A stretch of DNA of 64,000 bases from Haemophilus paraphrohaemolyticus (GTDB taxonomy: Bacteria; Pseudomonadota; Gammaproteobacteria; Enterobacterales; Pasteurellaceae). The position numbers were made by a program, and so were the translations under genes. A model generated the notes under the pieces. The model had not been told where the DNA came from. It saw only the letters and a program-made list of their open reading frames with translations, and made no database searches. The number at the start of each line of letters is the position of its first letter. Within the stretch, counting starts at the first letter, position 1. Below are positions 27,444-36,852 of the stretch, in pieces. Where the stretch lies: assembly GCF_002015045.1 (NCBI RefSeq), contig NZ_MUXX01000012.1, positions 252,097 to 316,096 on the forward strand, given 5' to 3'.

Positions 27444-28376
27444 ATGGATATTCTCGTTCACTTTCTCCAGCCGTTTTTAAGCAATATCTCTTGGATTGGA
27501 GCGTTGGAGCTTGGTTTGATTTATGCTCTTGTTGCTTTGGGCGTGTTGATTTCTTATAAAATTTTAGATTTCCCTGATTTAACTGCAGATGGTGCTTTCC
27601 CTTTAGGCGGAGCAGTTTGTGTGGTTTGTATCTTGCAAGGTCTAAATCCTTGGACTGCGACACTTTTAGGTACGTTCGCGGGTGCATTGGCAGGTGTGAT
27701 TACGGCAAGCCTTTACATTGGCTTTAAAATCGAAAAATTACTTTCTAGTATTTTAATGATGATTGCTCTTTATTCCATCAACCTTCGCATTATGGGAATG
27801 CCGAATCTTGCCTTACTTGGCGAAGCGACCATTTATGATGTGATGCCAATTGAAGATGATGTGCAACTTGCATTGGTGCGTTTGTTGATGGCGTTTTTTG
27901 TGGTGATTATTGCCAAAATTTTATTTGACCTTTTCTTCTCAACTCAAATAGGCTTGGCTGTAAGAGCGACAGGCACTAATACCAGAATGGCAAAAGCACA
28001 AGGAATTAACATCAATAAAATGACCATTTTAGGAATGGCAATTTCTAACGGTTTAATTGCATTAGGGGGCGCATTATATGTACAAAGCAACGGTGGTGTA
28101 GATATTTCCATCGGTGTGGGCACGATTGTGATTGGTTTGGCAGCAGTGATTATTGGTGAGGCACTTTTCTCAGCCAAAAGGATTATCTGGCTAACCACTG
28201 CTGTAGTCATTGGCTCGGTGTTGTATCGTGGTTTTATTGCATTAGCCTTAAATAATGAGGCGTTAAATTCGATTGGTTTTGGGCCACAAGATCTGAATTT
28301 AATTACAGCACTTTTGGTCGTTCTTGTGTTAGTATTACCAAAAATAAAACAACGCTTTTTGGCAAAACGAGGTTAA
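27444..28376 (+). CDS. ABC transporter permease (BPD_transp_2 type)
   Basis: Inner-membrane permease of about 310 residues with 8-9 hydrophobic segments. The early motif YALVALGVLISYKILDFPDL and the later GTNTRMAKAQGIN loop are typical of the branched-chain-amino-acid-like permeases that pair with TrpX/ABC_sub_bind-type binding proteins. Its TAA overlaps the next ATG (TAATG). The substrate is unknown; tryptophan, tyrosine or other small organic compounds are suggested by family only. The expected binding-protein gene is not upstream; a broken unrelated gene is. Confidence 0.83.
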   Translation: MDILVHFLQPFLSNISWIGALELGLIYALVALGVLISYKILDFPDLTADGAFPLGGAVCVVCILQGLNPWTATLLGTFAGALAGVITASLYIGFKIEKLLSSILMMIALYSINLRIMGMPNLALLGEATIYDVMPIEDDVQLALVRLLMAFFVVIIAKILFDLFFSTQIGLAVRATGTNTRMAKAQGININKMTILGMAISNGLIALGGALYVQSNGGVDISIGVGTIVIGLAAVIIGEALFSAKRIIWLTTAVVIGSVLYRGFIALALNNEALNSIGFGPQDLNLITALLVVLVLVLPKIKQRFLAKRG

Positions 28377-29176
28377 TGATGATTGAGCTTAAAAATGTAT
28401 TCATTACCTTCAACAAAGGCACAGCCATTGAAAATCCTGTATTAAAAGGCTTGTCATTAACGGTTGAGCAAGGCGAGTTTGTTTCTGTGATTGGTAGTAA
28501 CGGAGCTGGGAAGTCCACAATGTTAAATGCGATCAGCGGCGATTGTTCGGTAGATAGCGGTGAGATTTTAATTCAAGGTCAGAATGTGAATCAGAGAAGC
28601 AGCTGGCAACGTGCGAATCGCGTCGCTCGCGTGTTTCAAGACCCAATGGCGGGCACGTGCGAAGATTTAACCATTGAAGAGAATATGGCGCTTGCCTATC
28701 AGCGCGGGCAAAAACGTGGCTTTTCATTTGCTATTAAACGTCAGCAACGTGACATTTTCCGTGAAAAATTGGCTTTGCTTGGTTTAGGCTTAGAAAACCG
28801 CTTAACAGACCGAATGGGGCGTTTATCGGGCGGTCAGCGTCAAGCAGTGAGCTTGTTGATGGCATCTCTTCAGCCTTCAAGCATTCTTTTGTTAGACGAG
28901 CATACGGCTGCACTTGATCCGAAAACGACTGATTTTGTGATGCAACTGACCGATAAAATTGTTCGCGAACAAAAACTCACGACCTTGATGGTAACCCATT
29001 CGATGAAACAAGCGCTGGAATATGGCGACCGTACGGTAATGTTACACCAAGGACAAGTTGCGTTTGATGTGTCTGGCGAAAAGCGTAAACAAATGGATGT
29101 GCCCGATCTATTGCAACTTTTCCAACAAAACCGCCGCGAACAATTAGCGGATGATGGATTGCTGTTGGGTGTTTAA
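28376..29176 (+). CDS. ABC transporter ATP-binding protein
   Basis: Cytoplasmic ATPase of the same importer. The 266 residues contain Walker A GSNGAGKST (about 39-47), Q-loop VFQDP, signature LSGGQRQAVSL, Walker B ILLLDEHTAALDP and the H-loop VTHSM. The Walker B aspartate is followed by Glu and then His (DEHTAALD), which is common in this subfamily. Translation is coupled to the permease by a one-base overlap. Confidence 0.88.
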   Translation: MMIELKNVFITFNKGTAIENPVLKGLSLTVEQGEFVSVIGSNGAGKSTMLNAISGDCSVDSGEILIQGQNVNQRSSWQRANRVARVFQDPMAGTCEDLTIEENMALAYQRGQKRGFSFAIKRQQRDIFREKLALLGLGLENRLTDRMGRLSGGQRQAVSLLMASLQPSSILLLDEHTAALDPKTTDFVMQLTDKIVREQKLTTLMVTHSMKQALEYGDRTVMLHQGQVAFDVSGEKRKQMDVPDLLQLFQQNRREQLADDGLLLGV

Positions 29177-29216
29177 TTTATTAATTAAGAAATTGTAGCA
29201 ACTGTGTTGCTCTTAG

Positions 29217-29240
29217 CGTAGGGGCGTGTTGAACACGCCC
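29217..29240. repeat. Short GTAGGG hairpin repeat
   Basis: GTAGGGGCGTGTT-GAACACGCCC is a hairpin repeat followed by TTTTA. It shares the TTAGCGTAGGG lead with the copy at 53508 and may terminate the ABC operon. Confidence 0.6.
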
Positions 29241-29262
29241 TTTTATGATCTAGATAAATACG

Positions 29263-31194
29263 ATGAAATACACAGACAAAATTGACCATGCTTTCAGTAA
29301 AGATGGTTGGTTAAGTACCAATATTCAAGGCTTTCGCCCACGAGCTGCCCAGCTTGAAATGGCACAAGCGGTCGGAAGAGCAGTAAAATTTGCAAGCCCT
29401 GTAGTAGTAGAGGCTGGGACAGGTACGGGGAAAACTTTTGCCTATTTAGTGCCTGCCTTGCTTTCGGGCAAGAAAACAATTGTTTCCACAGGCTCAAAAA
29501 ACTTACAAGATCAGCTGTTTAATCGCGATTTGCCTACCATTCAAAAAGCCTTGAAATATAAAGGCAAGGTCGCCTTACTGAAAGGGCGTGCGAATTACCT
29601 CTGTTTAGAACGTTTAGATCAGCTGATTGCGATGGGTGTGGCAGGCGATCGTTCGGTGCTTAATGATCTTTCAAAAGTTCGAAAATGGCATCAATCCACT
29701 AAAACGGGCGATTTAAGCGAATGCACGACGATTGCCGAAGATAGCCCGATTTTACCGCAATTGGTCAGCACAACAGAAAGCTGTTTAGGTTCAGACTGCC
29801 CGAATTATAAAGATTGCCATGTGGTACAAGCACGCAAAAAAGCGATGGATGCGGATATTGTAGTTGTCAATCATCATCTTTTTTGTGCGGATATGGCAGT
29901 GAAAGAAACAGGCTTCGGTGAGCTGATTCCTGAAGCTGAGTTAGTGATTTTTGACGAAGCTCATCAGCTGCCCGATATCGCCAGCCAATATTTTGGACAA
30001 TCGCTCACCTCTCGTTTGCTTTTCGACCTTTGCAAAGATTGCAACATTGTTTACCGCTCGGAGTTAAAAGATTTAGCCCAGCTTGGTAAAGCAGCGGATC
30101 ATTTACAAAAAACCGTGCAAGATTTCCGTCTCTTAATGGGAACAGATGGTCAAGTTCGAGGTAATTTACGCGAGTTATTTGCTGATCAAAAAGTAGTAAA
30201 TGGTTTAACCAAAATCAGCGAAAACATCGACTTTTTGATTGAAGTGATCAAAAAATCGCTTGGGCGTTCAGAAACGTTGGATAAAATTTTTGAGCGATTA
30301 GCGGAAGTGAAAGTACTTCTGAAAAAATTTGGCGATACCACAGTAACAGGCTATTGTTACTGGTATGAAGCTAATGGGCGTTCATTTGGTTTACATATTA
30401 CTCCATTAACGGTGGCGGATAAATTCAGCGAACAGATGAAAACATTACAATCAGGCTGGGTTTTTACTTCTGCAACGCTTGAAGTTGGTGGAAGTTTCGA
30501 CCATTTTTGCTATCGTTTAGGCATTACAAATGCAGAACAACTGGTGTTGCAAAGCCCGTTTGATTATGAACAACAATCACTGCTTTGCGTGCCTCGTTAT
30601 CTACCTGATAGCAATAAATCGCATACGCTGACAACGCTTGGTGAAATGCTTAAGCCTGTGATTGAAGCCAACAAAGGGCGTTGTTTTTTACTTTGCACCT
30701 CTTATTATATGATGCGAGGGTTTGCCGATTATTTGCGTGAGCATACCAACCTGAATGTATTACTGCAAGGCGAAACCAGCAAAGCAAAACTACTCGAAAA
30801 ATTCGTGAAGGAAGAGCATTCTGTGCTAGTGGCTACTCAAAGTTTCTGGGAAGGTATTGATGTGCGAGGTGATGATTTATCGCTGGTAATCATCGACAAA
30901 CTGCCGTTTACTTCGCCTGACGAACCGCTTTTTAAAGCAAGAATGGAAGATTGCCGTTTACAAGGTGGCGATCCGTTTAACGATATTCAAATTCCCGAAG
31001 CGGTTATTACCTTAAAGCAAGGGGTAGGGCGATTGATTCGCGATGTCACCGACCGCGGGGTAGTGATCATCTGCGATAACCGCTTGGTAATGCGCAACTA
31101 TGGTGCAACCTTCCTCAAGAGTTTACCGTCTTCAAAACGGACACGAGATTTAGGGAAAGTGATGGATTTTCTAAAAGCAAAGAAAAATGCATAG
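29263..31194 (+). CDS. yoaA: DinG-family ATP-dependent helicase YoaA
   Basis: XPD/DinG-like iron-sulfur DNA helicase; E. coli YoaA acts with HolC (chi) in repair of stalled replication. The 643 residues contain Walker A EAGTGTGKTFAY (about 46-57), a four-Cys Fe-S cluster region (NYLCLERL, then CLGSDCPNYKDC), the DEAH box IFDEAHQLPD, and C-terminal QSFWEGIDVRG and QGVGRLIRD motifs. Its length suits YoaA rather than the longer DinG. Confidence 0.92.
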   Translation: MKYTDKIDHAFSKDGWLSTNIQGFRPRAAQLEMAQAVGRAVKFASPVVVEAGTGTGKTFAYLVPALLSGKKTIVSTGSKNLQDQLFNRDLPTIQKALKYKGKVALLKGRANYLCLERLDQLIAMGVAGDRSVLNDLSKVRKWHQSTKTGDLSECTTIAEDSPILPQLVSTTESCLGSDCPNYKDCHVVQARKKAMDADIVVVNHHLFCADMAVKETGFGELIPEAELVIFDEAHQLPDIASQYFGQSLTSRLLFDLCKDCNIVYRSELKDLAQLGKAADHLQKTVQDFRLLMGTDGQVRGNLRELFADQKVVNGLTKISENIDFLIEVIKKSLGRSETLDKIFERLAEVKVLLKKFGDTTVTGYCYWYEANGRSFGLHITPLTVADKFSEQMKTLQSGWVFTSATLEVGGSFDHFCYRLGITNAEQLVLQSPFDYEQQSLLCVPRYLPDSNKSHTLTTLGEMLKPVIEANKGRCFLLCTSYYMMRGFADYLREHTNLNVLLQGETSKAKLLEKFVKEEHSVLVATQSFWEGIDVRGDDLSLVIIDKLPFTSPDEPLFKARMEDCRLQGGDPFNDIQIPEAVITLKQGVGRLIRDVTDRGVVIICDNRLVMRNYGATFLKSLPSSKRTRDLGKVMDFLKAKKNA

Positions 31195-31211
31195 ATTGCA
31201 AAGTTAGTTTA

Positions 31212-31250
31212 TTATTGAATGCGTGAATATTAGATACTCACGCATTTCTT
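31212..31250. terminator. Bidirectional terminator yoaA/tdk
   Basis: AATGCGTGA / TCACGCATT with a short AT loop, T-rich on the plus side and partly T-rich on the minus side, sits between convergent genes. Confidence 0.75.
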
Positions 31251-31255
31251 CTAGA

Positions 31256-31837
31256 CTATAGCAAACCTAATCTCTTTTTATAATGCTTACGACAAACCGA
31301 TAAATACGTATCGTTGCCACCGATTTGGATTTGATCGCCATCTTTTACTGCATCTCCTTTCTCATTCATTCTAATTACAAAATGTGCTTTTCGACCGCAA
31401 TCGCAGATGGTTTTTAGCTCTTCTAATTCGTCTGCCCAAGCAAGTAGATAATGGCTGCCTTCAAAAAGTTCGGCTTGGAAATCCGTGCGTAAACCATAAC
31501 AAAGTACGGGGATATTTAATTTATCGACTATATCAGTCAGTTGATAAACTTGTGCTTTAGTGAGAAACTGAGCTTCGTCAATTAAGATACAATGTAACGT
31601 TTTTGTTTGATGGGCTTGTTTGATTTCATCAAAAAGCGGTGTGTCTTGGTTAAATAAATTGGCATCTTGCGAAATGCCGATGCGAGAAGTGACTTTGCCA
31701 ACGCCATAACGATCATCAATCGCTGCGGTATAAACTAACGTATTCATTCCGCGTTCTTGGTAGTTATATGAAGATTGGAGTAGCGTGGTGGATTTTCCCG
31801 CATTCATTGAAGAGTAATAGAAATAAAGTTTTGCCAT
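31256..31837 (-). CDS. tdk: Thymidine kinase
   Basis: Salvage enzyme phosphorylating thymidine to dTMP. The 193 residues have the P-loop [14 protein letters not shown] (about 7-20), the DEAQFL motif (Asp-Glu at about 89-90) and the zinc-ribbon-type cysteines (CDCG and CRKHY). Standard type II Tdk length. Confidence 0.95.
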   Translation of the reverse strand: MAKLYFYYSSMNAGKSTTLLQSSYNYQERGMNTLVYTAAIDDRYGVGKVTSRIGISQDANLFNQDTPLFDEIKQAHQTKTLHCILIDEAQFLTKAQVYQLTDIVDKLNIPVLCYGLRTDFQAELFEGSHYLLAWADELEELKTICDCGRKAHFVIRMNEKGDAVKDGDQIQIGGNDTYLSVCRKHYKKRLGLL

Positions 31838-31855
31838 AAGAATTGGAAATGTAGC

Positions 31856-31891
31856 ACGAAAAAGAAACGGCTAATTGAATATTAGCCGTTG
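31856..31891 (-). terminator. Terminator of zapB
   Basis: On the minus strand AACGGCTAAT-ATTCA-ATTAGCCGTT is followed by TCTTTTTC. Confidence 0.8.
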
Positions 31892-31901
31892 AGATTGAAG
31901 A

Positions 31902-32120
31902 TTAAACGTTGTCGATTTGACCTAAAAGAGAACGTAAGCGGTCTTGGAAACTTTGTTGTTCAGCTTTTAATTGCTCGTGTTCTTGTTGTAACGCTTCATT
32001 TTCTTTCTTCGCTGTTTCATTTTTCTCTTTTAATTCTTCAATTTCTAATTGAAGTAATTGGATAGTTTCAACAGCCTGTTTAATTTTTGCTTCTAATTCA
32101 TCAAGAATTGTTAATGACAT
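31902..32120 (-). CDS. zapB: Cell division coiled-coil protein ZapB
   Basis: Small, entirely coiled-coil protein that associates with ZapA and MatP at the Z-ring. From ATG 32120 it has 72 residues beginning [16 protein letters not shown], matching E. coli ZapB in start and length. AGAGG lies eight bases before this ATG. The longer frame starts from a GTG overlapping that site and is rejected. Heptads continue to the C-terminus. Confidence 0.9.
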   Translation of the reverse strand: MSLTILDELEAKIKQAVETIQLLQLEIEELKEKNETAKKENEALQQEHEQLKAEQQSFQDRLRSLLGQIDNV

Positions 32121-32313
32121 AAGATTCACCTCTGAAATTAAATGGATAATTTTTAAATAGTATACATCATTAAGATGTTGATTTCATTGAAAAGTTCGCG
32201 ACTTTTTGGAAATTTGTTTGTTTGAGTAAAATTTCCTAAATTTTTATAACGAAATCGTTTGCGAATTGGTAGAATAGCGGTCGATTTTAGCGTTTAACTT
32301 GAGGAAAATTAAA

Positions 32314-33309
32314 ATGAAACGTTCTACTGCTTTTGAATTCTCTCGTGTGACTGAAGCGGCAGCATTGGCTGCATTTAACTGGATTGGGCGTGGTAATAAA
32401 AATGCGGCGGATGATGCGGCAGTAAAAGCAATGCGTGCGTTGTTAAACAAAATGGAAATTCGCGGTGAGATAGTCATTGGCGAAGGCGAAATTGATGAGG
32501 CTCCGATGCTCTATATTGGCGAAAAAGTAGGGCGTTCTGAACCACAAGATGAAGAGGTCGCTATTGCAGTCGATCCAATTGATGGTACTCGAATGACAGC
32601 AATGGGGCAGGCAGGGGCGATTGCGGTTCTTGCTGCAGGCGGAAAAAACACTTTCTTACGTGCACCTGATATGTATATGGAAAAATTAGTGGTAGACAGC
32701 GAAGCGAAGGGAATGATTGACCTAAATCTACCGCTTGAACAAAATATTCGCCGTGTAGCGTCGAAAAAAGGCAAATTGCTTTCACAAATGACAGTCGCTA
32801 TTTTAGCTAAACCTCGCCACGATGAAATCATCAAAAAAGTGCAAGAGTTGGGTGTGCGTGTGATTGCTATTCCTGATGGTGATGTGGCTGCATCAGTGCA
32901 ATGCTGCTTGCCTGATAGTGAAATTGATCTAGTTTACGGCATTGGTGGCGCACCAGAAGGTGTGGTAACAGGGGCGGCGGTTCAAGCGTTGGGGGGCGAT
33001 ATTCAAGGCAGACTCATTCCTCGTAATCAAGTGAAAGGTAACACGCCAGAGAATATGCTTGCTGCTGAAAAAGAGATTGCACGTTGTGCGGAAATGCAAG
33101 TGCCTGTCAATCAAGTGCTAAAAATGGAAGAGATAGTAAAAGATGATAATGTGCTATTTGCCGCCACGGGCATTACCACAGGGGATTTACTCAAAGGCGT
33201 TCACCGCAAAGGGAGTATGCTGTTTACCGAAACATTGTTAATTCGCGGTCGCTCTCATACTATACGCCGTGTAGAATCCTTGCACGATGTTTCGCGTATG
33301 GATGATTAG
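32314..33309 (+). CDS. glpX: Fructose-1,6-bisphosphatase class II
   Basis: Gluconeogenic phosphatase releasing fructose-6-phosphate. From ATG 32314 (TGAGGA upstream) the protein has 331 residues. Metal- and substrate-binding motifs visible are IGEGEIDEAPMLYIGE (about 53-68) and AVDPIDGTRMTA (about 84-95). The GGAPEGVVTGAA block and a class II length are present. The longer frame to 32299 would start with a TTG overlapping the ribosome site. Divergent from zapB; no glpF/glpK neighbours here. Confidence 0.95.
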   Translation: MKRSTAFEFSRVTEAAALAAFNWIGRGNKNAADDAAVKAMRALLNKMEIRGEIVIGEGEIDEAPMLYIGEKVGRSEPQDEEVAIAVDPIDGTRMTAMGQAGAIAVLAAGGKNTFLRAPDMYMEKLVVDSEAKGMIDLNLPLEQNIRRVASKKGKLLSQMTVAILAKPRHDEIIKKVQELGVRVIAIPDGDVAASVQCCLPDSEIDLVYGIGGAPEGVVTGAAVQALGGDIQGRLIPRNQVKGNTPENMLAAEKEIARCAEMQVPVNQVLKMEEIVKDDNVLFAATGITTGDLLKGVHRKGSMLFTETLLIRGRSHTIRRVESLHDVSRMDD

Positions 33310-33325
33310 TTCTCTTTTCATTTGC

Positions 33326-33356
33326 AAACAAGCGGTCAAATTTGACCGCTTTTTTA
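33326..33356 (+). terminator. Inverted uptake-sequence terminator of glpX
   Basis: AAGCGGTCAAA-TTTGACCGCTT is a perfect 11-bp palindrome followed by TTTTT. It also lies directly beyond the macB stop on the other strand. Confidence 0.85.
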
Positions 33357-33360
33357 CAGG

Positions 33361-35283
33361 TTATTCTTGAGCTAGAGCTGTAATTGGATTTAACTTCGAG
33401 GCATTTTGGGCGGGCATATAACCGAATATCACACCAATTAAGGTGGAGCAGAACACCGCAAGCACTACGGATTCAGGCGAGAGTACCATTTTGAAATCGC
33501 TGCCAAGAGTGTTAAATGTAGTGATAATTGCAATGGCAAAAAGAATGCCAATCACGCCACCAAGTAGGCAGATCAAAATTGCTTCAATTAAGAATTGTTG
33601 CAAAATATTGCTCTGTTTCGCACCAATCGCCATTCGCACGCCAATCTCTTTCGTGCGTTCGGTTACTGAAACTAACATTATATTCATCACGCCAATGCCT
33701 CCCACAACAAGTGAAATCAATGCAATCGAAGAAATCAGTAACGTCATTGTGTTGGTGGTGCTGGTAATGGTTTGCTTGATGGTATCCGAGTTCATAATAA
33801 AGAAATCTTTCTTGCCGTGTTTGGCTGTCAGCAACTCAGTAATGCTTTTCTCAGCCGTCTGGCTTTCCACATTATCTTTAATTTTGACGGTAAGCGAATC
33901 AATAGACTTCTCGCCAGAAATACGTTGCATTAGCGTTGTGTAAGGTGTCCAGAGCTTCAGACTGGTTTGGTTCATATTGTTAGACTCTTCTGCCAAGCCG
34001 ATAATGCGAAGCGGCTTTTTACCCACCAAAATAATTTTGCCTTCAACAGGGGAAGTGAAGCCAAGATCTTTCTGGGTGTTGGCATCAATTACTACTACTT
34101 GAGCTGCTTCGTTCACTTCTTCTTCACTGAAAAAACGCCCTGAGCGCATTTTAATGCCTCGCACGGCGGCATATTGTTCGCCTACGCCATTTACTGAGCC
34201 TGTTACATTCGTATTGCCATAAATCAATGTTGTGTTAAGTGAACTAGAAGGAGTTGTATTATTCACGAAATTCTGTTTACCTAGCATCACCGCATCGCTA
34301 ATCGTAAGGTTTTTGGTCAGATTAGCCCGTCGGTCACCAAAGCCCGTACCGTTCATTATGGTCATTGTATTGGTGCCGAGATTGTTGATATTGGATAAAA
34401 TCTGCTCTTGTGATCCTCGTCCTAATGCTACAACGGAAATCACAGAAGTAATGCCAATCACAATTCCCAACATCGTTAATAAGGCTCGTAATTTATGGGC
34501 AAAAATAGCACTAATTGCCATTTTGAATGATTCGGCAAGTTGATCCAAAAAGCGAGGTTTTTTATGCAATGGTAGCATTCGTTGTGGCTCTACGGCATGA
34601 AGTTGTTGGCGTTTATCACGAATGATTTGTCCATCTTTGATTTCAATCACACGGCTTGCGGTCGCGGCAATTTTCGGATCGTGGGTCACCATAATGATGG
34701 TATGCCCCTCTTTATGCAGATCTTGCAAAATGTCTAACACAGTTTGACCGCTATGTGAGTCCAGCGCCCCCGTAGGTTCATCGGCAAGAATAATTTCTCC
34801 ACCATTCATCAACGCTCGTGCAATACTAACCCGCTGTTGTTGCCCGCCTGAAAGTTGGTTCGGTCGATTTTCAGTTTTATCTGCAAGCCCAAGTTTGTCT
34901 AACAGCTGGTTGGCTCGTGCTTTACGAGCAGAGCTCTCCATTCCTGCATAAATCGCTGGCAGAGCAACGTTTTCATTTGCATTTAACGCACTTAAAAGAT
35001 TGTAGCGTTGGAAGATAAAGCCAAATTTACGTTGGCGGAGATCTGAAAGTTCATCTGCGGTCATCTGCTGGGTTTCTTTGCCCGTAATACGGCAAATGCC
35101 AGAACTTGCTGTATCAAGGCAGCCGATAATATTCATTAGTGTTGATTTACCCGAACCAGAAGCCCCGATAATCGCCACAAAATCGCCTTGCTGAATGTTG
35201 ACATTGATATCTTTTAAGATGTGGGCACGGTTTTCGCCTTCGCCAAAGTATTTATTAAGCTGTTCAATTTCTATTACGTTCAT
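33361..35283 (-). CDS. macB: MacB-type export ATPase/permease
   Basis: Inner-membrane component of tripartite MacAB-TolC-like export (macrolides, enterotoxin, heme precursors in E. coli). From ATG 35283 the protein has 640 residues. The N-terminal ATPase has Walker [10 protein letters not shown] (40-48), [15 protein letters not shown] and DEPTGALD. One membrane segment, a large periplasmic domain and three C-terminal membrane segments (including [20 protein letters not shown]) follow. The upstream frame to 35331 is part of an uptake-sequence hairpin and is not used as start. The expected partner macA is absent upstream. Confidence 0.9.
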   Translation of the reverse strand: MNVIEIEQLNKYFGEGENRAHILKDINVNIQQGDFVAIIGASGSGKSTLMNIIGCLDTASSGICRITGKETQQMTADELSDLRQRKFGFIFQRYNLLSALNANENVALPAIYAGMESSARKARANQLLDKLGLADKTENRPNQLSGGQQQRVSIARALMNGGEIILADEPTGALDSHSGQTVLDILQDLHKEGHTIIMVTHDPKIAATASRVIEIKDGQIIRDKRQQLHAVEPQRMLPLHKKPRFLDQLAESFKMAISAIFAHKLRALLTMLGIVIGITSVISVVALGRGSQEQILSNINNLGTNTMTIMNGTGFGDRRANLTKNLTISDAVMLGKQNFVNNTTPSSSLNTTLIYGNTNVTGSVNGVGEQYAAVRGIKMRSGRFFSEEEVNEAAQVVVIDANTQKDLGFTSPVEGKIILVGKKPLRIIGLAEESNNMNQTSLKLWTPYTTLMQRISGEKSIDSLTVKIKDNVESQTAEKSITELLTAKHGKKDFFIMNSDTIKQTITSTTNTMTLLISSIALISLVVGGIGVMNIMLVSVTERTKEIGVRMAIGAKQSNILQQFLIEAILICLLGGVIGILFAIAIITTFNTLGSDFKMVLSPESVVLAVFCSTLIGVIFGYMPAQNASKLNPITALAQE

Positions 35284-35302
35284 AAGTATTTGTAAAAATT
35301 TA

Positions 35303-35343
35303 GGAAAAATTAACCGCTTGTGAGTTGCCACAAGCGGTCAAAA
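35303..35343 (-). terminator. Inverted uptake-sequence terminator of cpxA
   Basis: ACCGCTTGTG / CACAAGCGGT is a perfect 10-bp stem with six-base loop; on the minus strand TAATTTTTC follows. It separates cpxA from macB. Confidence 0.75.
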
Positions 35344-35392
35344 AGAGAGAAAAGCTTGCTTATTCGACTAACAAAAAAGCAATAAGTTCAGC

Positions 35393-36811
35393 TTATTCCA
35401 TCCAGAGTGGTAGGTGAATTTCGACACGTAAACCACCTAATTCACTTTTTATTGCCTTGACTTTACCTTGGTGTTGTTGAACAGCATTGGCCACGATTGT
35501 TAAGCCTAATCCCGTTCCCCCTGTTTGTCTTGCTCGTGCTTCATCAACACGATAGAACGGTCGGAAAATATGTTCTAATTCGTGATCTGGTACGCCTTCG
35601 CCATCATCATCTACTACAATAAATAGAAGATCCTGCTCTTGCTCTTGAGTAATGGATATTTGGACTTTTATGATACTTTTTGCATATTTTTGTGCATTAC
35701 GAATAATATTTTCTAGTGCACTTGATAATAAGCCAGTATTTCCATTTAATTGGTAATGCTCTTTGGTATTAAGATTATTTTCAACCATTAGGGTTAGCCC
35801 GTGTTGTTCCGCTTCGAATTTAGCATCGGTTAAAACTTCTCTCCAAATGGCTTCAACAGGAAAAACAGAACGAGAAGTGTGTTGATCAAGTTGTAAACGA
35901 GACAGCGACAGTAAATCTAATACCATGTTATTCATTTTTTGAATTTCATTCTCAATACGCTCTGTTTCTTTGGTTTCCCCATTTTTCTTTTTTAAAATAG
36001 CAGTTGCAAGCTGTAAGCGCGCAAGCGGGGTTTTGAGCTCGTGGGAAATATCGGACAGCAAGCGTTGTTGATTGTTATGAGAATCTTGCAAAGAGTAAAT
36101 CATATAATTCAAACTTCGCCCTACAGATCTAAATTCTTTAATGCCTTGAGTTTCAATTTTAGGATTTACAACCATTGAACCGTGCGCAACAGCATTGGCG
36201 GTAGCTCGTAATGCTTTTAATGGACGGGTAATTTTCCAAGAAAGAAGAAAAATAGTGGGTAAAACTAATGATAACAGAATCAATATAATTTTAATGGGGT
36301 TATCGTAAAGTTGATTTAGCCACTCTTTTTGTGCTTGCACAGGATAAGTAAAGTAGCCTTTATATTCTCTTGTTTGTGTTTTTAAAAAAAATGGTCCGTT
36401 AATTCTCAGATCATCAAAGCTACGGGCCATTGGTTTACTTTCATCTTCGGTTTGATATAAAAAGGAAAGTAATGGATGAATATTGGATTTTTCCATACCA
36501 CTTACAATATTAGTGTGCTTATCTACTAAAACCAGATTTAGCCCACTAGGTGTATGGACAGTGAGATCTTTATTAAATATTTCATCAAAGTTATAACGGT
36601 TTTCTAATTTCTTAATTTCTTTATTGAGATATTCGATATCGTGATTTTTAAGTGGCACAATTCTTCGGTCATCTAAATTTGAAAAGAGGAAAGTTGCCAC
36701 AAGAATTAAGATAAATACCGTACTAAAGTAGAAGAAGAGCTGGAAGAAAAGATAGCTTTTAGCTAGCGAAAGAAATGATGTGATTTTTTTAGGTATAAAC
36801 ATTGCATTCAA
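35393..36811 (-). CDS. cpxA: Envelope-stress sensor kinase CpxA
   Basis: Inner-membrane histidine kinase for misfolded envelope proteins, partner of CpxR. The 472 residues contain TM1 (about 18-44), a periplasmic sensor, TM2 (about 173-192), HAMP, the H-box SHELKTPLARL with His257, an N-box (ENIIRNAQKYA), a DDDGEGVP G1 box and a GGTGLGL G2 box. The start is either 36811 or 36802 (MNAMFIPKK); neither has a strong ribosome site. A hairpin separates it from cpxR. Confidence 0.93.
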   Translation of the reverse strand: MNAMFIPKKITSFLSLAKSYLFFQLFFYFSTVFILILVATFLFSNLDDRRIVPLKNHDIEYLNKEIKKLENRYNFDEIFNKDLTVHTPSGLNLVLVDKHTNIVSGMEKSNIHPLLSFLYQTEDESKPMARSFDDLRINGPFFLKTQTREYKGYFTYPVQAQKEWLNQLYDNPIKIILILLSLVLPTIFLLSWKITRPLKALRATANAVAHGSMVVNPKIETQGIKEFRSVGRSLNYMIYSLQDSHNNQQRLLSDISHELKTPLARLQLATAILKKKNGETKETERIENEIQKMNNMVLDLLSLSRLQLDQHTSRSVFPVEAIWREVLTDAKFEAEQHGLTLMVENNLNTKEHYQLNGNTGLLSSALENIIRNAQKYAKSIIKVQISITQEQEQDLLFIVVDDDGEGVPDHELEHIFRPFYRVDEARARQTGGTGLGLTIVANAVQQHQGKVKAIKSELGGLRVEIHLPLWME

Positions 36812-36822
36812 TCAGAAAATAG

Positions 36823-36843
36823 AACCCTCGCATTGAGCGAGGG
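36823..36843 (-). terminator. Hairpin between cpxR and cpxA
   Basis: On the minus strand CCCTCGC-TCAAT-GCGAGGG is followed by TTCTATTTTC, starting ten bases after the cpxR stop. It resembles a leaky terminator. Confidence 0.55.
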
Positions 36844-36852
36844 GAGGGTAGA

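Noticed and set aside
33361..35331. Longer macB start at 35331
   Set aside because: The added 16 codons lie in an uptake-sequence hairpin and do not match the MacB N-terminus; 35283 gives the usual [13 protein letters not shown] start.
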